A stretch of DNA of 64,000 nt from Cellulomonas chitinilytica (GTDB taxonomy: Bacteria; Actinomycetota; Actinomycetes; Actinomycetales; Cellulomonadaceae), in assembly GCF_016862675.1 (NCBI RefSeq), contig NZ_BONK01000017.1:61768-125767 (forward strand). The letters run 5' to 3'. Both the position numbers and the translations under genes were made by a program. Numbering within the stretch: the stretch's first letter is position 1; each line of letters starts with the position of its first letter. The notes under the pieces are model-generated. The model saw nothing but the letters and a program-made list of their open reading frames with translations. It was not told the origin of the DNA and made no database searches. Below are positions 45,901-52,496 of the stretch, piece by piece.

Positions 45901-46913
45901 CCGACGCCGACGGCCTCGTCAGCGCGCCGGCCACCCTGACGGTCACGGTCGACCCGGTCGCGCCCGACGGCGGCACCGGCACGAAGGCCGTCCAGCCCGG
46001 CACCGCCGGCGGCCCCGTCGCCGGCCCGACGCCCAGCCCGGCCGGCACCGGTCCGTTCCGGTTCGAGATCGTCACCGGGCCGACGCCCGAGCAGGGCACC
46101 GTGACGATCGACCCGGACACCGGCGTCGTGACGTTCGTGCCCGCGCCCGGGTTCAGCGGCCCGGTCGACGTCCTCTACCAGGCGACCGACGGGCACGGCA
46201 CGCCCGCCGCGCCCGCGACGGTGACGTTCCAGATCGCGCCCGTCGCCGCCCCCACCGGCGGCACGCCGACCGGAAGCCCGACGCGACCGCTGCGGACGAA
46301 CACCGGGAAGCGGGTCACGACCCCGCTCCCGACGCCCGTCGGCACCGGGCCGTTCACCTACGAGCTCGTCGACGGCCCCACGCCGGACCAGGGCACCGTC
46401 ACGATCGACCCCGTCACGGGCGAGCTCGTGCTCGTGCCCGCGCCCGGGTTCAGCGGCACCCTGACCGCCCGGTACCGGGTCGTCGACTCGACCGGGCTGG
46501 TCAGCGAGCCGGAGACGTACCGGCTCGACGTGGCGCCGACGGCCGGCCCGTCGTCGTCGACACTCACCGCCGGGAAGGCCGCCACCGTGCAGCTCCCGAC
46601 GCCGCAGGGCCGAGGGCCGTTCACGTGGACGCTCGTCGGCGGCCCGACGGCCGACCAGGGGACCGTCGTGCTCGACCCGGCGACGGGCCGGCTCACGTTC
46701 GTCGCCGCCCCCGGCTTCACGGGTGCCGTGCACCTCACGTACACGGTGACGGACGCCGACGGCATCGTCAGCGAGGTCCTCTCCGCGAACGTCCAGGTCC
46801 GGACGGTGCTCGCCGCCACCGGGGCCACCCTGGCGCCCCTCGCGGGAGCCGGTGCCCTGCTCGTGGCGCTCGGCGCGGGCCTCGTGCTGGCGGTGCGACG
46901 GCGCCGCGCCTGA
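42939..46913 (+). CDS. Wall-anchored lectin-like adhesin with CshA-type repeats and LAATG sorting signal
   Basis: A 1324-residue protein from GTG 42939, with GGAGGA upstream. A long-N-region signal peptide precedes an L-type lectin-like domain (about 62-345; DGISFFLTDGQYTLDHAGAY) and a DUF11-like Ig domain (about 345-460). Nine repeats of 85-95 residues follow, with the CshA pattern GTGPFT...GTVT...GFSG...Y.VTDADG. The end is LAATG (1291-1295), a hydrophobic helix and RRRR, the class E sortase signal of high-GC actinobacteria. It should be covalently attached to peptidoglycan and bind a glycan. No sortase is in the window. Confidence 0.88.
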   Translation: MPFVPPALARLARSRPSDPGAPRTRAASAPRPRAVAAAAAVLAVLATMLVVNVGTPAGAVGSGTVLLQDDFMQPTTVGKNYIVGGRNFTPCLTAGTSTTSTPIPGCGGAADAAGAGALRLTDAVTNRAGFLVYDKALPTKAGLDITFNEYQYGGTLADGISFFLTDGQYTLDHAGAYGGSLGYHHNGATEGVPHALLGVGLDVWGNYTVETNDTASCTANYVGTTPDDNKNTIAVRGPGDGKTGYCLLGPAVSVPKLGDATHRTGSPRPPAITVRIVVDPPGDPSPKVKVYLDGSSTPVTTVDEPAALRTTPTFKFGWGASTGGSTDIHEINFLRVESVNPIKSDLALDVSASTVPSGDAASMVLTARTDAASGPVPAGQPVTLTATAPAGTALGTPSGTGWDCTASTSASLSCTRTPAVAIDPATALPPVTVGMTRVTTGQSGTSTISAAVASPLDDDQLLGDNARSVTVKWSPVASAVTGTAVVTSATPTGVTVAPSVVGTGPYTYAVTSTTPSLGTVSVSGQSLVVTPVAGASGLVTGTYQPTDVDGVVGNVATVQLAVAPIAGGGSITTDVDVQGSVTLPLPSGTGTFTAEVMGRSAGLASASVSMVAGQPVLRATSAARVSGDGWVDYRVVDGSGVPSAPVRVPVHVRPVAASDTVLLELDEDGDASLTTALPAGVGTAPLTYALVDDGDLDGATVTLGTNGSITVVADTGVSGSYAVPYTVSDAVGTSTHATVTIEVHPYLGAVATTYGTADAPTTAATPTLVATGPVTWTHTTPAGTSVSVATDGTVTLDPRGTSGSFTVSLTAVDADGLVSAARTLVFVVAPVATPLDGDAVASATPTATVLTPTATGTGPWTLAVATGLAPELGTVTVVGGTLQVTAAAGVSGVLTASYTLTGRHGVASAPVAVVVRVRPVAAAASAVVPSGTTTAVTLPTPTGTGPFTWTLEAVDEPAAGTVTVSGGVATIDAAATWSGPVAVRYTVTDADGLVSAPATLTVTVDPVAPDGGTGTKAVQPGTAGGPVAGPTPSPAGTGPFRFEIVTGPTPEQGTVTIDPDTGVVTFVPAPGFSGPVDVLYQATDGHGTPAAPATVTFQIAPVAAPTGGTPTGSPTRPLRTNTGKRVTTPLPTPVGTGPFTYELVDGPTPDQGTVTIDPVTGELVLVPAPGFSGTLTARYRVVDSTGLVSEPETYRLDVAPTAGPSSSTLTAGKAATVQLPTPQGRGPFTWTLVGGPTADQGTVVLDPATGRLTFVAAPGFTGAVHLTYTVTDADGIVSEVLSANVQVRTVLAATGATLAPLAGAGALLVALGAGLVLAVRRRRA

Positions 46914-47001
46914 CGCAGCCGCGCCTGACGCTCCCGCGTGTGGTGCGTCGACCGGGCCCTGGGGGCGTCTCCCCGGGGCCCGGTCTGGCACGCTGACCTG
47001 C

Positions 47002-48051
47002 ATGCCCGACGTCCTCACCCTGCCTGAGCCGCGCACGCCGGACCCTGCCGACGCCCCGCCCCTGCGGTGGGGTGTGCTTGCTCCCGGGCACATCGCCGGC
47101 AGGTGGACGGAGGCCGTGCAGCAGCACACCCGGCAGCAGGTCGTCGCCGCCGGGTCGCGCTCGGCCGACCGGGCGCGGGCGTTCGCCGACGCGCACAGGA
47201 TCGCCCGGGCGCACGGGTCGTACGAGGCGCTCGTCGACGACCCGACGGTCGACGCCGTGTACGTCGCGAGCCCGCACAGCCACCACCACGACCAGGCCAT
47301 GCTCGCCCTGAGGGCCGGCAAGCACGTGCTCGTCGAGAAGGCGTTCACCCGCAACGCCGCCGAGGCCCGTGCGCTCGTCGCCGCCGCCCGGGACGCCGAC
47401 GTGCTGCTCATGGAGGCGATGTGGACGCGGTACCTCCCGCACACGGACGTCGTCCGGCAGCTCCTCGACGACGGTGCGCTCGGCGACGTGCACCGCATCG
47501 TCGGCGACTACGGCGTCCGCACCGACGCCGCCCCCACCCACCGGCTCCTCGACCCGGCGCTCGCCGGCGGCGTCCTGCTGGACCTCGGCATCTACCCGCT
47601 GTCGTTCGCGTCGTTCGTCGCCCGGCACGCCGGGCTCGGCACGACGCCGCGCAGCGTCCAGGCGGCGGGCTCGCTCACGTCGACCGGGGTGGACGCGCAG
47701 GTCAGCATGCAGATCGCCTACGGCGACGCGGAGGCGCAGCTGTTCACGTCGATGCTCACGGCGTCCGGTCACACGACGCACGTGCTCGGCTCCGCCGGGA
47801 GGGTCGACGTCGACGACCGCTGCTACGTGCCGGCCGGTGTGACGCTCACCGTCGGCGACCGGTCGGCCACCTGGGACGCGAACCGGATCACCGGGTACGG
47901 CGGCCTGTGCTTCCAGGCGGCGGCTCTCGCGACCGGTGTCGCCGAAGGGCGTCGGGACTCCCCGCTGCTCCCGCTCGACGAGACCGTGACGATCCTCGAG
48001 ACGGCCGACGAGGTCCGCCGCCAGGTCGGGGTCGTGTACCCGGGGGAGTGA
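47002..48051 (+). CDS. Gfo/Idh/MocA family NAD(P)-dependent oxidoreductase
   Basis: A 349-residue two-domain dehydrogenase. The N-terminal Rossmann fold reads LRWGVLAPGHIAGRW, with the family motif HVLVEKAFTRN containing the catalytic lysine of the E-K-P signature (P replaced by A). The C-terminal alpha/beta domain has AGGVLLDLGIYPL with the conserved D/H region. It acts on a sugar, inositol or dihydrodiol-type substrate. ATG 47002 lies seven bases after CACGCT, a weak -10. It stands alone. Confidence 0.87.
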   Translation: MPDVLTLPEPRTPDPADAPPLRWGVLAPGHIAGRWTEAVQQHTRQQVVAAGSRSADRARAFADAHRIARAHGSYEALVDDPTVDAVYVASPHSHHHDQAMLALRAGKHVLVEKAFTRNAAEARALVAAARDADVLLMEAMWTRYLPHTDVVRQLLDDGALGDVHRIVGDYGVRTDAAPTHRLLDPALAGGVLLDLGIYPLSFASFVARHAGLGTTPRSVQAAGSLTSTGVDAQVSMQIAYGDAEAQLFTSMLTASGHTTHVLGSAGRVDVDDRCYVPAGVTLTVGDRSATWDANRITGYGGLCFQAAALATGVAEGRRDSPLLPLDETVTILETADEVRRQVGVVYPGE

Positions 48052-48067
48052 GCGCCGCCGGGCCGCG

Positions 48068-48769
48068 TCAGGGGGCCGGGGTCGCGCTCGGGGTCGGCAG
48101 GGTTGCCGACCCGTCGAGGAGCGAGCCCGTCACGTCGTCGTCGAGCACCGCGAGGCACAGCCCACGGCGGTCGCCGCGGGACCAGCCGGCCTCGGTCGGG
48201 GCCCAGGTGACGGTCCGGACGCCGGCGGCGGCCTCGTCGTCGTCCAGCACGCACGCGCGGGCCACGCGGGCGTCCGCGGCGTCCTGACCGGGCCAGACGG
48301 CGTTCGACGTGAACTCGTAGTCGGTGACGACCTGCGCGGCGTGCGGCTCGGCGCACGGCACGACGCGCACCGTCTCGACCGTCCCGTCGGCGGGCAGCGC
48401 GGCGAGGCAGTTGCCGGTCACGAGCTGGGCGGCGTGGGCGTCCCGGGCCTCGGGCACGTCGGGCGGCAGCGAGCGCTGCGCGGACGCGGTCAGGACGGCC
48501 ACGACGACGCCGACGACGAGCGCGACCGTCCCCACCGCGCCGAGCACCACCCCCGCGATCGCGAGCCTGCGGCCCCTCGTCTGCTGTGCCGCGGTGCGGC
48601 GCAGCGCCACGAGCCCGAGCACGAGCGCGACCGGTCCGAGGAGCAGCACACCCGTGACCAGTGCGGCGACGGCCGTCGGTTCGAGAGGCGCGGGCGCGGG
48701 CTCCCACCCCGGCGCGTAGTGCGGCTCGGGGTAGCCGGTGGGCTCGTCGGTCGGCGGGGGAGTGCTCAG
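48068..48769 (-). CDS. DUF4190-type membrane protein with apparent CTG start
   Basis: A 233-residue protein. The frame begins at CTG 48769, which overlaps the stop of the preceding gene as CTGA, where homologous overlaps use ATGA or GTGA. The N-terminus (S)TPPPTDEPTGYPEPHYA is the usual Pro-rich start of this family, and no ATG, GTG or TTG precedes the first helix. Two membrane helices (VAALVTGVLLLGPVALVLGL; LAIAGVVLGAVGTVALVVGV) precede an extracellular septum-formation-like domain with four cysteines (GNCLAALP, VPCAEPHA, RACVLDDD, RGLCLAVL). A GTG inside the first helix would remove the N-terminus. Confidence 0.72.
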   Translation of the reverse strand: MSTPPPTDEPTGYPEPHYAPGWEPAPAPLEPTAVAALVTGVLLLGPVALVLGLVALRRTAAQQTRGRRLAIAGVVLGAVGTVALVVGVVVAVLTASAQRSLPPDVPEARDAHAAQLVTGNCLAALPADGTVETVRVVPCAEPHAAQVVTDYEFTSNAVWPGQDAADARVARACVLDDDEAAAGVRTVTWAPTEAGWSRGDRRGLCLAVLDDDVTGSLLDGSATLPTPSATPAP

Positions 48770-49983
48770 GACGCGGTCACCCCGACGGCCAGGTCCCCGC
48801 CGGCGATGGAGCCCGTGAGGCTCTCGCCGTCGGACACGAAGACGCACCACGCGGCGTCGCCGCCGGGCTCGGCGAAGTCGTCGGGGTGCGGCGTGTAGAC
48901 GTCCGCGAACCCGTCGATGTCGAGCAGCCCCGGCGCGGCCGCGTCGATCTGCTCGACGCAGGCGTCCACCGCGTCGGAGTAGCCCGAGTCCTCCGGGTCG
49001 GTCGTCACGGGGGCGGTGAGCTGCACCGTGCCGACCACCTCGGTGTCGTGCGGGGTCGCGCAGTCGACGAGCTCCGCGTCGCTCATGTCGTACTCGGCCG
49101 GGTACGCGGCGATGCAGGTGCCGACGGTCAGGTCCGTCCGCAGCTCGTAGTACGGGTCCTCCGTGCTGCCGGACGCATCGCCCGACGTGCCCTCCGACCA
49201 GCCCTCGTCGAACGCCTCCCGGAACTCCGGGTCTGTCTGGTACATCGACAGCATCCACAGCACCATGGCGACGAAGCCGAGCAGGCACAGGGTGCCGAAG
49301 CCGCCGACGACGACGCCGGCGATCGCCATGCCACGGCCGCCGGCACCGGTCCGCCGGATGCGTCGCAGCGACGCGATGCCGAGCCCCAGGCCGACCGGCG
49401 ACGGGATGCCGGCGAACACGACGAGCCCGGCGATGCTGGTGACGAGCGACCCGACCGCGAGGCCGTCCGTGCCCGGGTTCGCGTCCACGTGGGGGCCGGG
49501 CGCACCCGGGTAGGGCGACCCGTAGGTGGGGCCGGAGGTCCCGTACGGCGACGCGGGCGAGCCGTACGGCGCTCCGTACGTGGGGGCCGGGTACCCGGGG
49601 GCGGCCGCGGAGCCGTAGGCGGGCGCGGCCCCGTAGGGCTGCTCGGGCGCCGAGCCGTACGGCGGCACGGGCGCCGACCCGTACGGCGGAACCGGTGCGG
49701 AGCCGTACGGCGGCACGGGCGCCGACCCGTACGGCGGAACCGGTGCGGAGCCGTACGGCGGAACGGGTGCGGAGCCGTACGGCGGAACCGGTGCGGAGCC
49801 GTACGGCGGAACCGGCGCAGACCCGTACGACGGCGTGGGCGGGACCGCCTCGTACCCGCTGGGTGCCGGCGGGACCGCCTCGTACCCGCTCGGTGCGGGT
49901 GCGGGCGACGCTCCGGCCCTCGCCTGCGCGGGCTGCTCGTCGGGCGCGGCGTACGGGTTGGCCCCCCCGGGGCTGTCGCTCAT
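48766..49983 (-). CDS. DUF4190-type membrane protein with VPPYGSAP repeats
   Basis: A 405-residue protein. The N-terminal 150 residues are Pro/Tyr/Gly-rich and contain seven copies of YGSAPVPP plus one YGSAPEQP. Two membrane helices (LAVGSLVTSIAGLVVFAGI; MAIAGVVVGGFGTLCLLGFV) precede an extracellular domain with cysteines in VGTCIAAYP, LVDCATPHD, DACVEQ and WCVFVSD. It is a paralogue of the next gene and coupled to it. The start ATG follows TAGGTT by six bases without a ribosome site, so it is probably leaderless. The function is unknown. Confidence 0.85.
   Translation of the reverse strand: MSDSPGGANPYAAPDEQPAQARAGASPAPAPSGYEAVPPAPSGYEAVPPTPSYGSAPVPPYGSAPVPPYGSAPVPPYGSAPVPPYGSAPVPPYGSAPVPPYGSAPVPPYGSAPEQPYGAAPAYGSAAAPGYPAPTYGAPYGSPASPYGTSGPTYGSPYPGAPGPHVDANPGTDGLAVGSLVTSIAGLVVFAGIPSPVGLGLGIASLRRIRRTGAGGRGMAIAGVVVGGFGTLCLLGFVAMVLWMLSMYQTDPEFREAFDEGWSEGTSGDASGSTEDPYYELRTDLTVGTCIAAYPAEYDMSDAELVDCATPHDTEVVGTVQLTAPVTTDPEDSGYSDAVDACVEQIDAAAPGLLDIDGFADVYTPHPDDFAEPGGDAAWCVFVSDGESLTGSIAGGDLAVGVTAS
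49652..49830 (-). repeat. 24-bp coding tandem repeat (VPPYGSAP)
   Basis: About seven copies of a 24-bp unit, in two alternating forms that differ at synonymous positions, encode YGSAPVPP in the DUF4190 gene. Near-identical alternating units indicate recent expansion by slippage or unequal exchange, so the copy number probably varies between strains. Confidence 0.8.
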
Positions 49984-49989
49984 GCGGGC

Positions 49990-49995
49990 AACCTA
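49990..49995 (-). promoter_or_regulatory. -10 hexamer TAGGTT of the DUF4190 gene pair, leaderless
   Basis: On the minus strand TAGGTT ends six bases before the ATG at 49983; no Shine-Dalgarno sequence is present. Confidence 0.5.
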
Positions 49996-50050
49996 GCGGA
50001 CGGCCCGGACGTCGAGCCGGTCGCGTCCGTCAGATCACCCGGCCGTGCCG

Positions 50051-50848
50051 TCACGCGGGGTCGGCGATCTCGAGCACCACGGGCACGTGGTCGGACGGGG
50101 CCTTGCCCTTGCGCTCGTTCCGCTCGATCGTCACGCCGGTGACCCGCGCGGCCAGGGCGGGCGACGCGTAGGTGAGGTCGATCCGCATGCCTTCGTTCCG
50201 CGGGAAGCGCAGCTGCTGGTAGTCCCAGTACGTGTAGGTGTGCTCGGCCGGCTGGTGGACGCGCGAGACCTCCGTGTACCCGGCTTCACCGAGGGCGGCG
50301 AAGGCCTCCCGCTCGGCGGGCGTCACGTGGGTGCGGCCGGCGAAGAACCCGATGTCCCACACGTCGGTGTCCAGCGGTGCGATGTTCCAGTCCCCGACGA
50401 GCGCGACCTGGGCCTGCGGGTCGGCGGCGAGCCAGCCGTGGGCGGCGTCGCGCAGGCGGGCGAGCCAGTCGAGCTTGTAGGCGTAGTGCGGGTCGTCGAT
50501 CTCCCGCCCGTTCGGCACGTACAGGGACCACAGCCGCACGCCGCCGCACGTCGCACCGATCGCCCGGGCCTCCGCCGCGGCGGGGTCGCCCCACGTCGGC
50601 ATGCCGGGGAAGCCCACCTCGACGTCCTCGATGCCGACCCGGGACAGGATCGCGACGCCGTTCCACTGGCTGAACCCGCTCGTCACGACCTCGTACCCGA
50701 GCGCCTCGAACGCCTCGCGGGGGAACTGGTCGTCCTTGCACTTGGTCTCCTGCAGCGCGAGCACGTCGACCCCGGTCCGCTCGAGGAAGGCGACGGCCCG
50801 GTCGGTGCGGGCACGGATCGAGTTGATGTTCCAGGTGGCGAGGCGCAT
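50051..50848 (-). CDS. xth: Exodeoxyribonuclease III
   Basis: A 265-residue AP endonuclease and 3'-5' exonuclease of base excision repair. The motifs appear in order: MRLATWNINSI, LALQETK, SLYVPNG, LVGDWNIAP, RIDLTYAS and SDHVPVVLEI. The active-site Asn, Glu, Asp and His are all present. ATG 50848 follows a TAGCCT (plus-strand 50857-50862) by eight bases and lacks a ribosome site. Confidence 0.93.
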   Translation of the reverse strand: MRLATWNINSIRARTDRAVAFLERTGVDVLALQETKCKDDQFPREAFEALGYEVVTSGFSQWNGVAILSRVGIEDVEVGFPGMPTWGDPAAAEARAIGATCGGVRLWSLYVPNGREIDDPHYAYKLDWLARLRDAAHGWLAADPQAQVALVGDWNIAPLDTDVWDIGFFAGRTHVTPAEREAFAALGEAGYTEVSRVHQPAEHTYTYWDYQQLRFPRNEGMRIDLTYASPALAARVTGVTIERNERKGKAPSDHVPVVLEIADPA

Positions 50849-50938
50849 GAGGGTGGAGGCTACCGGCGCCCGCCGAAAGGACGGTCACCCCGACGGACGC
50901 CGCCGACGGCCGTTCGGACGAACGGGACGAAGCGGGTG

Positions 50939-50968
50939 TTGAGGGCAAACGTTCCTGTCCAGTACGGT
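50939..50968 (+). promoter_or_regulatory. Promoter of the SDR gene (TTGAGG, 18 bp, TACGGT)
   Basis: TTGAGG (50939-50944) and TACGGT (50963-50968) are separated by 18 bp. This predicts a leader of about 50 bases before the GTG at 51023. Confidence 0.5.
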
Positions 50969-51022
50969 CCGCCTCACGGTGCGGGAACGGTCCCAGCCCG
51001 GATCGTGCGAGGGAAGGTGGAC

Positions 51023-51778
51023 GTGGACGAGGACCTCAAGGGCCGCCGCGCGCTCGTCACGGGTGGCGCCTCGGGCATCGGGCGTGCCGTCGCTGTCGCC
51101 CTGGCGCGGGCCGGGGCGGACGTCGCCATCACGTACCTCGCGCACGAGCCGGCGGGCGTCCTGGCGGAGATCGAGGAAGCCGGTCGAGGCGCGACGGCGT
51201 TCCAGCTCGACGCGCGGCGCAGCTGGGACGTCGACAAGGCGGTGACTGACGCCGCGGCGGCGCTGGGCGGCGGGATCGACGTGCTGGTCAACAACGTCGG
51301 CGGCATCGTCGAGCGGCGCACGCTGGCGTCCCTGGACGACGCGCACTGGCACCACGTCCTCGACCTCAACCTGTCGTCGGCGTTCTACGCGAGCCGTGCG
51401 GCCCTGTCGGTGATGCCCGACGGCGGCCGCATCGTGACGGTCGGTGCGCAGGCGGCCCGCAGCGGCGGCGGCACGGGGATGGTCGCGTACACCACGGCGA
51501 AGGCCGGCATCGAGGGGTTCACCCGGGCCCTGGCCCGCGAGCTGGGCCCGCGGCGGATCACCGTCAACGCGGTCGCGCCCGGGTTCGTCACCGGCACCCC
51601 GTTCCACACGCAGCACACCCCGGAGCCCGCGCAGCGGGGCGCCGTCGCGGCGTCGTCGCTCAACCGTGCGGGTGTCCCGGACGACGTCGCGAGCGCCGTG
51701 CTCTACCTGGTCTCCGACGGGGCCGCGTTCGTCACCGGCACGGTGCTCGACGTCAACGGCGGCGCCTGGTTCTCCTGA
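51023..51778 (+). CDS. Short-chain dehydrogenase/reductase
   Basis: A 251-residue Rossmann-fold oxidoreductase. The cofactor loop is VTGGASGIGRAVAVAL, the NNVGG motif follows strand 4, and the catalytic YxxxK is YTTAK. The usual serine is in VGAQAARSGG. It resembles 3-oxoacyl-ACP reductase-like SDRs, but the substrate is unknown. GTG 51023 fits the AAGG spacing better than the in-frame GTG at 51017. It is divergent from exonuclease III. Confidence 0.87.
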   Translation: MDEDLKGRRALVTGGASGIGRAVAVALARAGADVAITYLAHEPAGVLAEIEEAGRGATAFQLDARRSWDVDKAVTDAAAALGGGIDVLVNNVGGIVERRTLASLDDAHWHHVLDLNLSSAFYASRAALSVMPDGGRIVTVGAQAARSGGGTGMVAYTTAKAGIEGFTRALARELGPRRITVNAVAPGFVTGTPFHTQHTPEPAQRGAVAASSLNRAGVPDDVASAVLYLVSDGAAFVTGTVLDVNGGAWFS

Positions 51779-51799
51779 CGGGCGCCGCGGGCCCCGGGC

Positions 51800-52390
51800 T
51801 CAGACCGGGTCGGCCGCGGGCCAGCCGCGGACGGCGGCCCACGCCCACGTCGCCGCGTCGTGCGCCGGGGCGAGCGGCTCCTGCTCGAGCCAGGCGACGA
51901 GCACCCCGATGACGGCCCCGCCGAACGCGGCGGCGGCCACCTCCGGGGGGAGGTCCGCGAGCGCTCCCGGTGTGCCGTGCAGACGGAGGCCCTCGAGCGA
52001 CAGCTGGTCGACGCGGCGGCGCAGCCGGGTGACGGCGACGGGTGAACCGTGCTCGCCGAAGGCGCGGCGGTAGAGGTCGGCGTGCTCGGCGAGGTGCTCC
52101 GCGTAGCGGACGAGCACGTCGGGGGGCGCCGCACCGAGTCCCGGGTGGATGCTGGACAGGTCGGCTCCGGCGGCGGCCGCGCGGGTGTCGAGCGCGTCCG
52201 CGAGCAGCGTGTCGGTGTCGGGATAGTGCTGGTAGAAGGTGCTGCGGTTCACGGTCGCGCGGTCGGCGACGTCCGCGACGGCGATCTCGTCGAGGGTGCG
52301 CTCGCGGGCGAGGGCCAGCAGCGCGTCCTGCAGGAGCGTGCGCGTGCGCTGGACCCGGGGGTCGAGTCGGGCGTCGTCGTCCTGGGGCAC
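51800..52390 (-). CDS. TetR-family repressor, divergent from the MMPL transporter
   Basis: A 196-residue protein from GTG 52390. The N-terminal HTH reads LDEIAVADVADRATVNRSTF with YQHYPDTDTLL, the TetR signature. The C-terminal ligand domain is of the TetR_C_33 type. An AACTGTC/GACAGTT dyad lies in the gap to the divergent transporter gene, so it probably represses both. The inducer is unknown, perhaps a lipophilic compound exported by the transporter. Confidence 0.88.
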   Translation of the reverse strand: MPQDDDARLDPRVQRTRTLLQDALLALARERTLDEIAVADVADRATVNRSTFYQHYPDTDTLLADALDTRAAAAGADLSSIHPGLGAAPPDVLVRYAEHLAEHADLYRRAFGEHGSPVAVTRLRRRVDQLSLEGLRLHGTPGALADLPPEVAAAAFGGAVIGVLVAWLEQEPLAPAHDAATWAWAAVRGWPAADPV

Positions 52391-52409
52391 CGGCTCATGA
52401 TGGCACGGG

Positions 52410-52424
52410 AACTGTCCGACAGTT
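52410..52424. promoter_or_regulatory. TetR operator between tetR-type and mmpL-type genes
   Basis: AACTGTC-C-GACAGTT is a palindrome with an odd centre. It lies directly upstream of TATAAC (52429-52434), a good -10 for the transporter gene, so a bound repressor would block the -35/spacer region. Confidence 0.7.
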
Positions 52425-52496
52425 GTCGTATAACCTGCATCCGTCGACCAAGCGGTCGCGTCCATCCCCGCGCCCACCCCGACCCGGAAGACCACC

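Noticed and set aside
45100..46900. Periodic sequence in the adhesin as a possible CRISPR or VNTR
   Set aside because: Periodicity is at the protein level (85-95 residues) with divergent DNA; no direct repeats with spacers.
43584..47498. A 1300-codon open frame antisense to the adhesin gene
   Set aside because: It is Arg/Gly-rich with no domain, and mirrors the codon pattern of the sense gene; a by-product of high GC.
49652..49830. 24-bp repeats as a CRISPR array
   Set aside because: There are no spacers, and the repeats are in frame and encode VPPYGSAP.
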